Source: Glandiceps talaboti (Eukaryota > Hemichordata > Enteropneusta > Spengelidae). Taken from it: a DNA stretch of 64,000 nucleotides. Each line of letters starts with the position of its first letter. Position 1 is the first letter of the stretch. Below are positions 1-10,563 of the stretch, in pieces. Under the pieces are notes generated by a model. The model was not told the origin of the DNA. It searched no databases and saw only the letters and a program-made list of their open reading frames with translations. Location: contig NC_135559.1 in assembly GCF_964340395.1 (NCBI RefSeq), positions 5,000,501 to 5,064,500 on the forward strand. Reading direction: 5' to 3'. The translations under genes were made by a program, and so were the position numbers.

Positions 1-341
1 TGTGTATTTATGTAAGTTGTGTCATGTTGTGTGCTTTGCAGTGTGTTTCTGTCAATTTATAGAAGTTTGCTAGAGTAGAAGACTTCTGGACACCTTCAAA
101 GCCTAATTGTACATCACATATAAAATGACATTCTGATCAGTCATTTCTATTGTACAATGATAGTGGTGGTAATTGGCACATTTCGGATTACGATGAAAAG
201 TTAGGGGTGAAAAACAGTTGCCTAATACAGCTATAGAAATAAGTTGGTCCTGAACAAAGGAATTACCCCTTTTTTATCCTCGTGACTCCGCTGATAATAT
301 AACACTAATGCAGTGACCCAGGATTGAAACATAGCCCTTTA
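1..341 (-). other. Intron following cholinesterase exon 2; no further exon recognised
   Basis: After the donor at 347-342 the minus strand runs to the window edge. One weak acceptor (TTTCTATAG near 231) could open a short frame that continues to a stop, but it has no family motif, so I leave it unassigned. Confidence 0.4.
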
Positions 342-347
342 ACTTAC

Positions 348-532
348 CAGTTGCTGTTATGAGTTTCGGTATATAGTCATTCCAGAATACACAGTAATCA
401 AGTCGTGGTTCTGTATCGACTTGGGGTTCTTCCAAAGCATCAGAGTTCAATGTCATACATAGCCGATCTTTGGTTGAGTATTTTGGCCACACATTCGGGC
501 TAGGATCATCCATAGTCGATTTGTTGGGATTC
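348..532 (-). CDS. ache: Cholinesterase, second coding exon (C-terminal part of catalytic domain)
   Basis: The acceptor ..GCTGACAG ends at 533. The exon starts with the G that completes the split glycine codon, giving G-NPNKST, the expected continuation after AKTG. It then carries a WPKYST motif and DYCVFWNDYIPKL. That Cys is the partner of Cys423 in the third intrachain disulfide of the family. The exon ends in ATG-like codons ..ITAT|G at the donor GTAAGT (347-342), leaving phase 1. The intron to the first exon is 424 bp. Fusing the two exons gives about 560 residues of catalytic domain, normal for the family. The short C-terminal tail exon, which would decide between GPI-anchored, hydrophobic or asymmetric forms, was not found in the remaining 340 bp and probably lies before position 1. 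Confidence 0.88.
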
Positions 533-807
533 CTGTCAGCATAATAGACACAAGGAAATTGTGTGAGCAGAAATGAGGTAATGACTGAAAACAAGCCTCT
601 TGTTATCACAAATAACAATCTGGTTTCTTGACTCGTTTATATTGAAGACCATTTTTGTTATGGTATTAGAAACTTTATTTCTACCGTTTATCATACCAAG
701 TATCATTGTATACTACAAATTCCTAAGTTTTGGTACTTGGCCCAAATTATCAAGGTCAGGGTCAATGTCACGATGGCTTGTATAGAATGATGGAGTGTAA
801 CTAATAA

Positions 808-870
808 TAGTCGGGACTTGATGTCGACATTGTCCCTTGGAAATGGAGTGTCAATATTGAGTCCCGACTA
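808..870. mobile_element. Short inverted-repeat element with TA ends
   Basis: TAGTCGGGACT (808-818) is matched by its exact reverse complement at 860-870. The pairing continues inward for about 10 more bases, with C/T and G/A differences typical of CpG decay. The 63-bp unit fits a highly deleted DNA transposon with TA at each edge. It lies just upstream of the intron/exon edge of the cholinesterase gene. No longer target duplication is visible. Confidence 0.45.
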
Positions 871-956
871 GCTCCGTCTGCAAGGACTACATACAAATGA
901 AGTTGAATCTGTTCCCTAGGGAAGAATACATTATCCTTAAATTCATTTGTACCTAC

Positions 957-2458
957 CCTGTTTTAGCAAAGTTTGCCCATGCCCGCATCATACGTCGGCT
1001 GAGGGCTTCATCCTCCGATGAAAATCCAAAGGAAGAGTTTAAGGGTTGACCGAATATAAAGGCGATCTCATCCCCGTGAAGCACACCCATCCACTCAGCG
1101 AAAGGATTATTTGAGGCTCGTTGTGAGAAAAAATAAGAGTAAACATCTTCCTGGTTAGAAGAATACGAATATCCGAAGTCGTGAATCGGGCAGTGGATCT
1201 TGGAATCAGCAATATAATCATCGGTTTTGTCTCGTAGCATGGCACCGTCTTCAGGATTCCACCAGTCTATATATCGGAACGAGATGGCATCGCGAGCGAT
1301 TTTGTTCAATTCTGGAAAAGTAGTAGCAATGGTCTGTTCGAAAATTGTGCGGTTAATGATACTTTCTTGGTTATGAAAAAAATAATCGTATACGTAATAT
1401 ATGATAAAGAAAGAACCTTCATCCCTATTACTACCAAACATAATTGATGTTGGTTTAAAGGCGTGTCTTTCTATAGAAGATAATGGGGTTTCCGTAAGAA
1501 AAGTTCCATCGACGACAGGTATGAAGGGAAAACTATAGATGCCATGGAAGCCATCTATCCATTCATTGACCACTAGATCGACTGGGTTAAGTTTTGTCAT
1601 ACATTTAATTACCGCCTCCGTTGACATTGTATTGTTATAGCATCCACGCTGTTCGGCAAATACAATACTACGTCTTTTAGCTTCGTCCGTTGTCAAGGTA
1701 GCCCAAGGGTTGTTAGGTGAGCCGCTTTGCAGTATAGCACGGGTGAAGTAATAACGACTGACTGGAGACAAAAGATGGAGACCGACACTAACCGACCCAG
1801 CACTTTCGCCGAAGATTGTCACACGTTGTGGATCCCCGCCAAAATGTATGATGTTATCCTGCACCCACTGCAATGCTAAAGCTTGGTCCAGTAATCCAAC
1901 GTTACCAGGGGCGTCGGGATGTCCCATGTAAAAAAATCCAAGTGATGCCACTCGATAGTTAAATGAAACGACTATGACATCCTCTAATGCGGCGAGAGTA
2001 GCTCCGTTGTAGACATCTAACGAAGCCACACCGCTGTAAAATCCACCCCCGTAAATCCACACCATGACGGCAGCGTTTTCGGGTTTTGGATGTGGTGTCC
2101 ACACATTTAAAAACAAACAATCTTCACTCAAGTCGACATTAGGGTTCCACATCATTGTACCGCTGAAGTTACCGAAAGCGTCATCAGGAAGCTGGTAACA
2201 ACCTTTCCCCCAATATGTAGCGTTATACACACCGTCCCATGGTGGTGGCGCTGATGAAGGTTTAAACCTTTTTTCCTTTACCTGTGGCGTTCCATACCGA
2301 ATCCCTCGATATTCATCGACAGCACGATTATACACCGGCCTTCGATAGCCACGCACTTTCCCGTATAGGGTGCTGATCACAATGTCATTGTAGTCTTCCT
2401 GTGCATACACACCTATGGCAAGTAATGATAACCATAGAATCGCAGTATTTGCACTCAT
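957..2458 (-). CDS. ache: Acetylcholinesterase-type cholinesterase, main coding exon
   Basis: Secreted serine hydrolase of the carboxylesterase/cholinesterase family, expected to hydrolyse acetylcholine outside the cell. Residues 1-19 form a signal peptide (hydrophobic core, then VYA-Q). The triad is Ser219 in GESAGS, Glu347 in RDEGSF and His461 in GVLHGDE; the oxyanion glycines are YGGGF at 136-140. Gorge residues typical of true cholinesterases are present: the choline-binding Trp104 in MWNPN, Glu218, Trp252 in NNPWA, Phe350/Phe351/Tyr354 and Trp456 in EWMG. Trp300 and Tyr82/Asp92 align with the peripheral site. The acyl pocket reads Tyr308/Phe310, where the vertebrate enzyme has Phe/Phe. 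Cysteine pairs 87-114 and 273-286 are conserved, and Cys423 pairs with a cysteine in the next exon. The frame meets a stop at 953, but a consensus donor (GTAGGT at 956-951) ends the exon at 957 after ..AKTG, the usual cholinesterase junction. Start chosen because it gives the signal peptide. Family call is firm; acetyl- versus butyryl- specificity is inferred. Confidence 0.93.
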
Positions 2459-2494
2459 GCTGGCTGGTTACTTTTAAATGTCCAATTAATACAC
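2459..2494 (-). other. Probable 5' UTR piece of the cholinesterase exon, with upstream splice acceptor
   Basis: Reading the minus strand, a good acceptor (TTTCTGATTTATTTATAG) ends at 2495, 36 nt before the ATG. This suggests that the coding exon begins at 2494 and that the promoter and a non-coding first exon lie further upstream at higher coordinates. This is inferred from sequence signals only. Confidence 0.4.
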
Positions 2495-2600
2495 CTATAA
2501 ATAAATCAGAAACATTTTGTTGAGTGTACCATCTCACCTTATCACTCACACTGTCCGTGAATGTTGTTGTTAAAATATGATGGTGATGGTAGCAGCGCAG

Positions 2601-2644
<44 letters not shown>
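2601..2644. repeat. (TGA)n microsatellite
   Basis: About 14.7 near-perfect trinucleotide units just upstream of the cholinesterase start. A shorter GAT-rich tract follows at about 2752-2766. Confidence 0.95.
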
Positions 2645-2989
2645 TTTTGAATGTAATAGAGAACACGGACAGTGATACATGCACTGACTCAAGTAGTGAC
2701 AGTGAGTCAGATTAGAGTGACACTGATAATGGCAATACTGAAGGTGAAGGTGATGATGATGATGACAATGATATCAGGGAACTTTTACAAGTGACCTGAT
2801 CAGGCATAGACTGCACAACATGGAAAACACGTTTTAGATACTAACTAGATTGTGTATGATTATAAAAGAAAGGTAACTAGCCAGTCTTTTACTGTTTGTC
2901 TCTTTATATGTAGAAATATTGCTTTCTAATACAGAGTCAAAATAATTTAATCTGTATGTATACATATAATGGGAATATTGATTAACGTT

Positions 2990-3160
2990 CAGAGTATGCA
3001 ATTGTCATGAGGAGGGTCATGTTTTACAAAATGGGACAAAGAGCAGGGTCACTTTTTACGAATGGAGAATAAGGGGGGGTGTCTTGTTTTACTTAACATA
3101 CCATCTGTGATTTCCTCCGACATTCCCCCTCCTGTAAATACTGTAGGCTCCCTAATTTCT
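2990..3160. mobile_element. Relic sharing the GGCTCCCTAA end found near 8.5 and 25.9 kb
   Basis: The segment ends CCTGTAAATACTGTAGGCTCCCTAA. The same end in reverse occurs at about 8534 (TTAGGGAGCCTCCAGTAATT) and a degenerate form near 25885-25922. The shared end next to a G- or C-rich run suggests one old repeat family. Internal limits are uncertain. Confidence 0.35.
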
Positions 3161-3482
3161 GCATTTTGTATTTTGAAAGCGTCGCTTGTATTTAGGGATT
3201 TATAACTTCCGTCTCTAGGTGAAACAGACGTTGAATGATTTTAATGACTAGACGTGTACATGTATGTGTCTCACTACTTAATCATCGGAGTAGACACATG
3301 TATCCATATTTAGTTTCACTCGACCAATTCAGATTCCTTCTCGAATAACTAAATTACAAATGGCGAGGTCCCCAATAGGGTATTCATATTCACATTTTAC
3401 ATTTGTATTTTACGCGTCTGAACTCTACAGATTACTTACGAATTAAATGAATCAGACATTGCAAACGACATTGTTTCCACTA

Positions 3483-3677
3483 GGGAGCTGTCAATATTTA
3501 CGACCTGGGGTGGTGTGGGAGGAATTGAGAAGGTCACTCGAAAATTTGACATTGACAGGGCACTGGAAAGATAAATTTGCTATTTAAATAGAGCCTACAA
3601 ATGGTTGAAATTATGCAAATGTTGTTATTGTGGGATACCCATACCCCACCCCTCGGTCGTAAATACTGGCAGCTCCC
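3483..3677. mobile_element. MITE with ~33-bp terminal inverted repeats and TA target sites
   Basis: The left end GGGAGCTGTCAATATTTACG and the right end (reverse complement GGGAGCTGCCAGTATTTACG) match at 18 of 20 positions. The similarity continues through GACC and a GGGGTGG stretch. Both ends abut TA (3481-3482 and 3678-3679), as expected of Tc1/mariner-like insertions. The 195-bp interior has no coding frame, so this is a non-autonomous element. Confidence 0.75.
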
Positions 3678-3954
3678 TATCAGTAGCCGTGGAACGTAAT
3701 AAGTATGGGCCTTGTTTTCGAAACTAATAATCTGATTTTGTACTTGTTGAAGCGTGTATGGCTGCCTAGTTATCAAAGTCTATCGACAACTAATGTATTG
3801 GCGATTTGTTTACAAACTATCAATTTAAATGATCAGAGTAAGTACATTGTAAACTTATACATTGATGTCAAGTCCGTGTACAAATTACCATCTACAATAA
3901 CTAGTACACAGTTAATTCAGCTTATTACCTTTAGTAAGGTTACGTTAAGCTTTG

Positions 3955-4156
<202 letters not shown>

Positions 4157-4620
4157 CAACATATCTCAGAAACTACTGCATCAATTCCAATGAATCTATG
4201 AAACTTGCTACACATCTTCCTTATGTTAATTGTAGGACTTGAATAGGTTTTTGTGAACATTATAATATTAATGGTCATTTGCATAATTACTGATTTTCGG
4301 TAATAGGCCATAATTTAATAAAACATTTCAAATTCCATATTAATTGGTTTAAACACCAACATAACAACGTGCATATGTCCAATAAAGCTTGTTGACGTAG
4401 CTTAAAGCTTTAATGAGTCATTTGCATAATTGATGATTTTGGTACTTTGACTATATCTTAAGAATCAAAGGTTCAAATTTAATATTATTTGGTACATGTG
4501 TTGATAATAACAAAGCGCACATGTTTGACATAGTTTGTTGATGTAGTTTTAAATCTTAATGATTCATTTGCATACTTTATGTTTTTTTCGGTAATTAGGC
4601 AATATCGTAAGTATGCAAAC
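4157..4620 (+). repeat. Non-coding tail of the microsatellite with a motif repeated three times
   Basis: A motif like TCATTTGCATAATT followed by GATTTTcGGTA occurs near 4275, 4418 and 4564, about 145 bp apart. Each copy is followed by an AT-rich stretch with ATATC.TAAG-like words. This is a degenerate tandem array of about 145-bp units directly abutting the microsatellite, possibly one mobile unit with it. Confidence 0.5.
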
Positions 4621-4640
4621 TTCAAATTTCACAAAGTTTG

Positions 4641-4688
4641 GTATAATCATGGAAGTATAATAACCCACTTGTACTTCCATGGTATAAT
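4641..4688. mobile_element. 34-bp hairpin insertion flanked by 7-bp direct repeats (GTATAAT)
   Basis: The element (4648-4681) begins CATGGAAGTA and ends TACTTCCATG, a perfect 10-bp inverted repeat around a 14-base centre. It is bounded exactly by GTATAAT on both sides (4641-4647 and 4682-4688). A near copy in the opposite orientation sits at 10525-10556. Confidence 0.75.
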
Positions 4689-5029
4689 TAATTTTCCAGC
4701 TGATGGCTCAGAATTTTGCATTCCGATAATATGTATAGGAACTAAACAGCTGCAAGATTTGCGAAATTACGAAAAATTGCAATGAATTGTTTGTACCTGT
4801 ACACAAAATGAAATCTTGTCCCAAGGTTTAGCACTTTTTGTTATATGAACCATAACATAGCTTTTTTTAACTAACATTGTATTCCCTCCATGCCATTTTT
4901 CCTGTTTTCAAAGTTTGTGATAGAGCCTATTTGTAATATTGTTTACACTAGTGGATTGTCACTTTCATAAACGCATATATAATTGTGATTATTTTCCACC
5001 ATCGGGTCAAATCCACCCACACGATAGCA

Positions 5030-5030
<1 letters not shown>

Positions 5031-5066
<36 letters not shown>

Positions 5067-5081
5067 GGCAGGCAGGCAGGC

Positions 5082-5138
<57 letters not shown>

Positions 5139-5159
5139 CAGACACAGACACAGACACAG
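5031..5159. repeat. Compound microsatellite (GACA)n(GGCA)n(GACA)n(GACACA)n
   Basis: The GACA tract is interrupted by four GGCA units near 5066-5081 and ends in hexamer-like GACACA units. It is open in several frames by periodicity alone. Confidence 0.96.
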
Positions 5160-6865
5160 CTATAACATAATCTTTCGTTTCTTTACGGAAGGTAAAAATA
5201 GGAATTGAGAAACATGGTTCGGCCAGATGGGTGACCAATGTATTGTCTGATGCCCATGTCTTTGTCAATTTAATTTTGAATACACTCCCAGCGAATTTTG
5301 TAAATATTGTGTAAATAATCTTAGCCAAATTACAAATAATACATTTATATGTATTGCGTAGAACGAACTGGATAATGCCATCCTTAAAATCAAGGTTAAA
5401 GTATGTTTGGATGTAAATTTAATTGCCAGCAATAATTTGTTGGCATAGCAACAAAGTACAGATTTAATTACATAGTGCAGATGGGGATATACTTTTTGTT
5501 TTTTGGTGAAAGTGATTTCTTAAGTTTGACAAAACAATTTAAAATTTCATTAGAATATTTGATCTAACTGTACACAGCTGTTTTGACTAATTAGGTCAGG
5601 GTAGTGACGTGCACATTGAAGGACTTGGAGATAATTGGTGTGTGTTTTAGTTGGAGATGAGTAAGTTATGGGTATTTATTACTTGCTGACATGGTTAATT
5701 GTGTGTCAAAGTCATGGTCACGTTGTTCTATCTTATCAAATGTCTTTTATTGCGACCTACGATCTACGTACAGTCGTACGTTGATGACGTTTCCGACAAT
5801 TAAACTTTACCTAGTTTTTTCCAGTGGACTATGAAACATTTTCTTAACAAAACCGGAAGACTAAAATATACAGAATACACAACAAAGACCTAGAAATCAA
5901 AGTTCTTCAAAACATCTCCAATCTTTACTATATGAAAACTTGTTCATAGTCCTTTTTAAATGAAGGGTTCACCATCTTGTTCTCAAGAAAATAGCCAATC
6001 TTTTATTTCCCCATAGATTTAACACATCATCTGACGGCCATATTGGATTCGGTGGCCATATTGGATTCTAAAATGACTTAAAGTAGCTATATAGATGAGG
6101 GTTTGGGTGTTTATTTTGGATTTTTAGTTTATAAAACAATTTATCGTGCTGGCTTCCTACTTTAAAAGTCAATAAACAACTTGATATGCTAAGCCCTTGT
6201 TTCTAACTCAATAAAATATGAAATCATAATAAATGTTTGAAATGTTAATGTGCGTACAATAACAAACATTGTACATATTTTTTCACTAATTGCTTTTAAC
6301 TATGTATTCAGTTGCAATCATATAGACATAGTCAATGTTGTTTTTCAGCTTACTCCCACAATGCCACAGCCCAATGCCTAAATAATCCTGTCAATAATGG
6401 TGGCCGAAACCGTGAGTAGAACCGCTTGGTTTATCCGATAAATCCTGTTTATACGACGCCAGTGGCAGTTAACCTCCGTAATTTGAAACGTTTATGTTAT
6501 GCCCTCTTTATAGGCGAGGTCGTTGCATACTTTCCGATGCAGCTATCTACAAATCTGGAGCACAATTTTCATCCTAAATGGCAACAGATATAAGATAAGA
6601 AAATCCTGTTCCTGTTTGTTTTATATATCCGATTCGCTTTTTAAGGGAGGGTTGGAAATACAAGGGGGTTAATCCCATAGGGACGTGAAGAGGGAAGTCT
6701 CGCCAAAGTGAAATGGGATGTACAGGTACGTTTAATAGCTACATCATTTCCTATCCTTTCATTTTCATTTTCAGTGAAGTATTCTATCCTCGTCCTACAA
6801 CATGCACCGACTTTGGATATTTGAATATTTAATATTCAAATGTAATACATGTATTTGGCCTACGT
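5160..6865. other. No gene recognised
   Basis: AT-rich unique-looking DNA. Small items seen are a short direct duplication (GGCCATATTGGATTC, twice near 6036-6067) and a perfect 23-bp palindrome at 6819-6841 (arms ATTTGAATATT). No exon with convincing splice signals was found. Confidence 0.5.
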
Positions 6866-7171
<306 letters not shown>

Positions 7172-7486
7172 CTTCTCTACCATGTTACCATACCTGTTAC
7201 ATTAATGACATCTATTGTCAATTGTGCATAAATACTGTGCTGTTTTCCATCCATACTGAATACATATCTTTGGAGATCTCATTACATTAAAAACATGATT
7301 TAAATGTCAAGTTTGTCCATGAAAAATATTTATTGTTCGCCAGCTGAAGTCACTTACAGAATACAGCCATCTGATATGGGCAGGAGTGAATCGATTGTAG
7401 CGATCATACCATATGGAAAATTACTTTGGTTCTACTTATGTTAAAACGACATTTACTATTTGTCAGTACACTATTTTACGTTAGTC

Positions 7487-7487
7487 T

Positions 7488-7556
<69 letters not shown>

Positions 7557-7577
7557 CTACTACTACTACTACTACTA
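7487..7577. repeat. Self-complementary microsatellite (TAG)n followed by (TAC)n
   Basis: About 23 TAG units switch at GTAGTACTAC (about 7548-7557) into about 8 ACT/TAC units, the reverse complement of the first run. The tract can fold into a hairpin with an arm of about 24 bp. Confidence 0.95.
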
Positions 7578-9060
7578 TTCGAAGGCCATTAAGTACTATA
7601 ATGTACTTTCGCGGATATGATTTAGGGTCCTACATTAATGTGAACTACCAGCAATCTGCTATAGAATAAACTCATTCTACTTATTATGGGTAGATGATCT
7701 TAAACTTTGCATAAGCGCAACCAATGATATGTGCGTAATTCATCAAAGTTTACACATGCGTAATAAGTGGCTGTATTTCTCTAACTGTTTAATTCATCAA
7801 AGCCAATGGTAATGTTATCTGATTGAGGCGGCATTTAGCTTTCATCTTTACTAATTCATTTATGGAATACCAATACTGATGTGTTCTCTTTAAAAACCAT
7901 GTGTTTTTTATATTAAGTAAACAGTATCTGGGCGCCATTGTTCAAACAACTAACGTAAAAGCAGGTCAGATCAATCTGTTGAGTCCGTCCATAAAGTTAC
8001 TGCTAAACCAACTTCAGCTTGAACTACTCCATTACAACTAACACCAATGATATTTGACAAAGGATTTGAACTGAACAGTTCCTACTGATGTACTTACAGA
8101 TTGACAGAAATTTCTTCAACTCGACGATTACACCAAAACCTTCACAATACATAATACGGAAACGTGAACTACAAACCGTTGAAAATCAAACTTTAGTTAA
8201 AAAGTTTACACACCCAATCACCCATAGTGAGTGTTAGATTTGCTTAGATAATGATCTCACATAATTCATATATGTTTCAAAACTTACTCTTATCTGCCAT
8301 TTATGTACAAAGCAAATCACTAGGCTAAATTTGGTAAAATAAATATGATTTATAATATGCCACTTAGCATACCTTCCATTCAAAAGTACAGAAGTGTAGT
8401 GTGAGGTTCGAGCCATTCAGTCACACACTGCACCTCATTATGTCTGTGGAATGTCTTCTATGAAAGACTGAAACGTGTTAAATCAAGTGAGTTTTATTTA
8501 TTCAGTTGAACCTAGTGGCTATTATCCAAACTAGTTAGGGAGCCTCCAGTAATTGCTGGTGGGGGTGGGGGCGTGGGAAATCAAGTTAGATAACAAGAGA
8601 CCCCCCCCCCTCATTCCTCCTGCCCCTCTGTAATTACTGAATGCTGAATATCCAGCCATGGCTTATCGTATAACAACAAATTACAATTCATCTACCAGTA
8701 GTTGTACTAATCGAGTACCCGTCAACAAACGTGTGTGTAATATCATGTCATGTGCCGCAGGCGATGTGTCAAAGCTTTGGGTTCGACACCATTGAGAAGT
8801 GTATTTTGTAATATGCAAATTAATTTATATGTAAATTACCCTTGCTAGTTGCTCGGTCCATACTTGATTTCTCATTCTACGTGTTTTCAGTTCAATATTA
8901 CAATTGTTTCTAGACTTTAAGCTATCCCACTGATAAATTCATCGGTGACGTAATTGTTTTTCTCTTCTAAAATACGCCACAACATTATTATTGATTAAAG
9001 GCAAATGACGACTGGGTTTAAATTTATGGAAAATAGTGATTCCTCGCATCCTTGAGAATC
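7578..9060. other. No gene recognised; one old repeat end
   Basis: The only structured item is a G-rich then C-rich segment (8530-8645) starting TTAGGGAGCCTCCAGTAATT, related to the relic at 2990-3160. A B-box-like GGGTTCGACACC at about 8779 lacks a convincing A box, so I do not call a SINE there. Confidence 0.4.
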
Positions 9061-9061
9061 C

Positions 9062-9290
9062 TTGTGGAGTCATGATGGGCGAATGGTTAGAGAGGGTTGT
9101 CTTTTAATAAGGGTTGTACTTTTGAAGGTATGCTTAAAAAAGTGGTCGGCTTTGAATCTGCAGGTTGCAGGTTAGAGCCCCGTCGCTGCCGTTTGTTTCT
9201 GAATGGCTAAAATCCCTTGGGCAAGGTTTGAACCAAGATTGTGCCTCAGATAACCCAGCTGTATAATTGGGTACCTCGTATAGATTTAGG
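9062..9290 (+). mobile_element. tRNA-derived SINE, family A, 5' part
   Basis: It has a tRNA-like head (GAATGGTTAGAG) and a B-box-like GGTTAGAGCCCCG, followed by a body with TGCCGTTTGTTTCTGAATGG and GAACCAAGATTGTG. The body aligns with the longer copy at 37650-38070. The head is interrupted by about 60 bp of unrelated sequence, and the 3' tail found at 59.4 kb is missing. Confidence 0.6.
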
Positions 9291-9479
9291 TCTTTGATAG
9301 GGATAATAAAAACTCGACCCTCACGAAAAGAGGCACTGTAATAAGATTTGAAAATTACACTAAAATATCGAAGGTTTTTTCTGTTCCCATCCCATCTGTT
9401 CTGCTTTTGCACGCTTTGGCATTTGTAAAAAACAGACATTATGCATATATACAGGGGATTCAGGATGAGCATTCAGTTT

Positions 9480-10200
9480 CGATGAGATGGGATATCAAAC
9501 CCAATGAGACTGGATACAAAGTTTTAGGATAAATACACTAACAGTAACACACAATTATTGCTTCTTTGTATTTGGTTAATGATGTAAAAAGTAGCAGCAC
9601 ACAACTACTGTGAAAAGACACAAACTACACTTGGTATGATGTTTGAGCATTAAACGATCCAACTTTATAATAATCTCACAGGAGACGCAATGAATCACTT
9701 TCACAGTAAGAAGTCAATCTCTGTTATCTTTAATGTGTTTATTTCAACATGAAACACTGGAGCCAGTGTCAGTGAACTTGGTATCTCATCTTATCGAAAC
9801 TGTATGCTCACTCTAAATTCTCTGTAAAACGCCAAATGACTTAGCGATGGGTCTCTTAGTTCATGAATATTCATAAGTTATTACATTGATATGCTAAATG
9901 TGTTTTCGAGGTCCTTACAATAAGAACCCATTTCCTCTTCTAACAAGATAATCTGCACTAATCGATGCATTTAAAAGCCCTAACTGTTTGATAATGCAAA
10001 TATAAAGAAAATTGATAACAAAATTAATTCTGAAAAACACTTTTAGACCAGATGTTGTTGATATTACAGGGTTCAATAACCCAAGCTAATATGTATGGTG
10101 TGCTCAGAGTTCACCTCTGGAATATCACAGCAAAATCTTTTTTTTTTCGTATAATGTACTATAATGTAGGCTGCGCTGCACTTTATTAAACTCCATTTCA
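9480..10200. other. No gene recognised
   Basis: AT-rich non-coding DNA without repeats or splice-bounded frames that I can support. Confidence 0.4.
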
Positions 10201-10215
10201 CTGTTTCAAGGGGGC

Positions 10216-10440
10216 GGGGGTGCGGTTTGTTAGCGGTCGAACGCCGAGTGGTTTAACACTGCCATACTGTCACTTACTATACTACTATACAAGTATGTGT
10301 TCGAACCAGATCTCAGTGTATGTAAGAGCTTGGCTAATGCTCAGTTGACCATACCGAACAACGCAGGTTTTCTCTGGGTATTGCGATTTCCATCTATCGG
10401 GCACGTGGGCCTTTCCACAAGTGGCAACCGTATGAATTAC
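10216..10440 (+). mobile_element. tRNA-derived SINE, family B, degenerate copy
   Basis: The head has an A-box-like CGCCGAGTGGTTTAAC and B-box TGTTCGAACCAG. It is followed by a body word CGAACAACGCAGGTTTTC that is identical in the minus-strand copy at 19.7-20.0 kb. After that the copy reads TCTGGGTATTGCGATTTCC where the better copy has CCCGGGCACTCCGGTTTCC. No clean target duplication was found. Confidence 0.72.
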
Positions 10441-10517
10441 AGTAATAACACTCTGTATCTTCAATATTCACCATGAAAGCACTGCGATTCATCCACAAGT
10501 TGTCTTCTTCCACTTTT

Positions 10518-10563
10518 GATTGAGCATGGAAGTATTATGTGGGTGATACTTCCATGGATTGAG
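10518..10563. mobile_element. 32-bp hairpin insertion flanked by 7-bp direct repeats (GATTGAG)
   Basis: The element (10525-10556) starts CATGGAAGTAT and ends ATACTTCCATG, a perfect 11-bp inverted repeat with a 10-base centre. GATTGAG directly abuts both ends (10518-10524 and 10557-10563). The arms are the same as in the 4648-4681 element, and the centre carries GTGGGT, the complement of ACCCAC there. Confidence 0.78.

Noticed and set aside
8745-8800. tRNA-SINE head around GGGTTCGACACC
   Set aside because: Only a B box is convincing; there is no A box at the right distance and no body shared with other copies.
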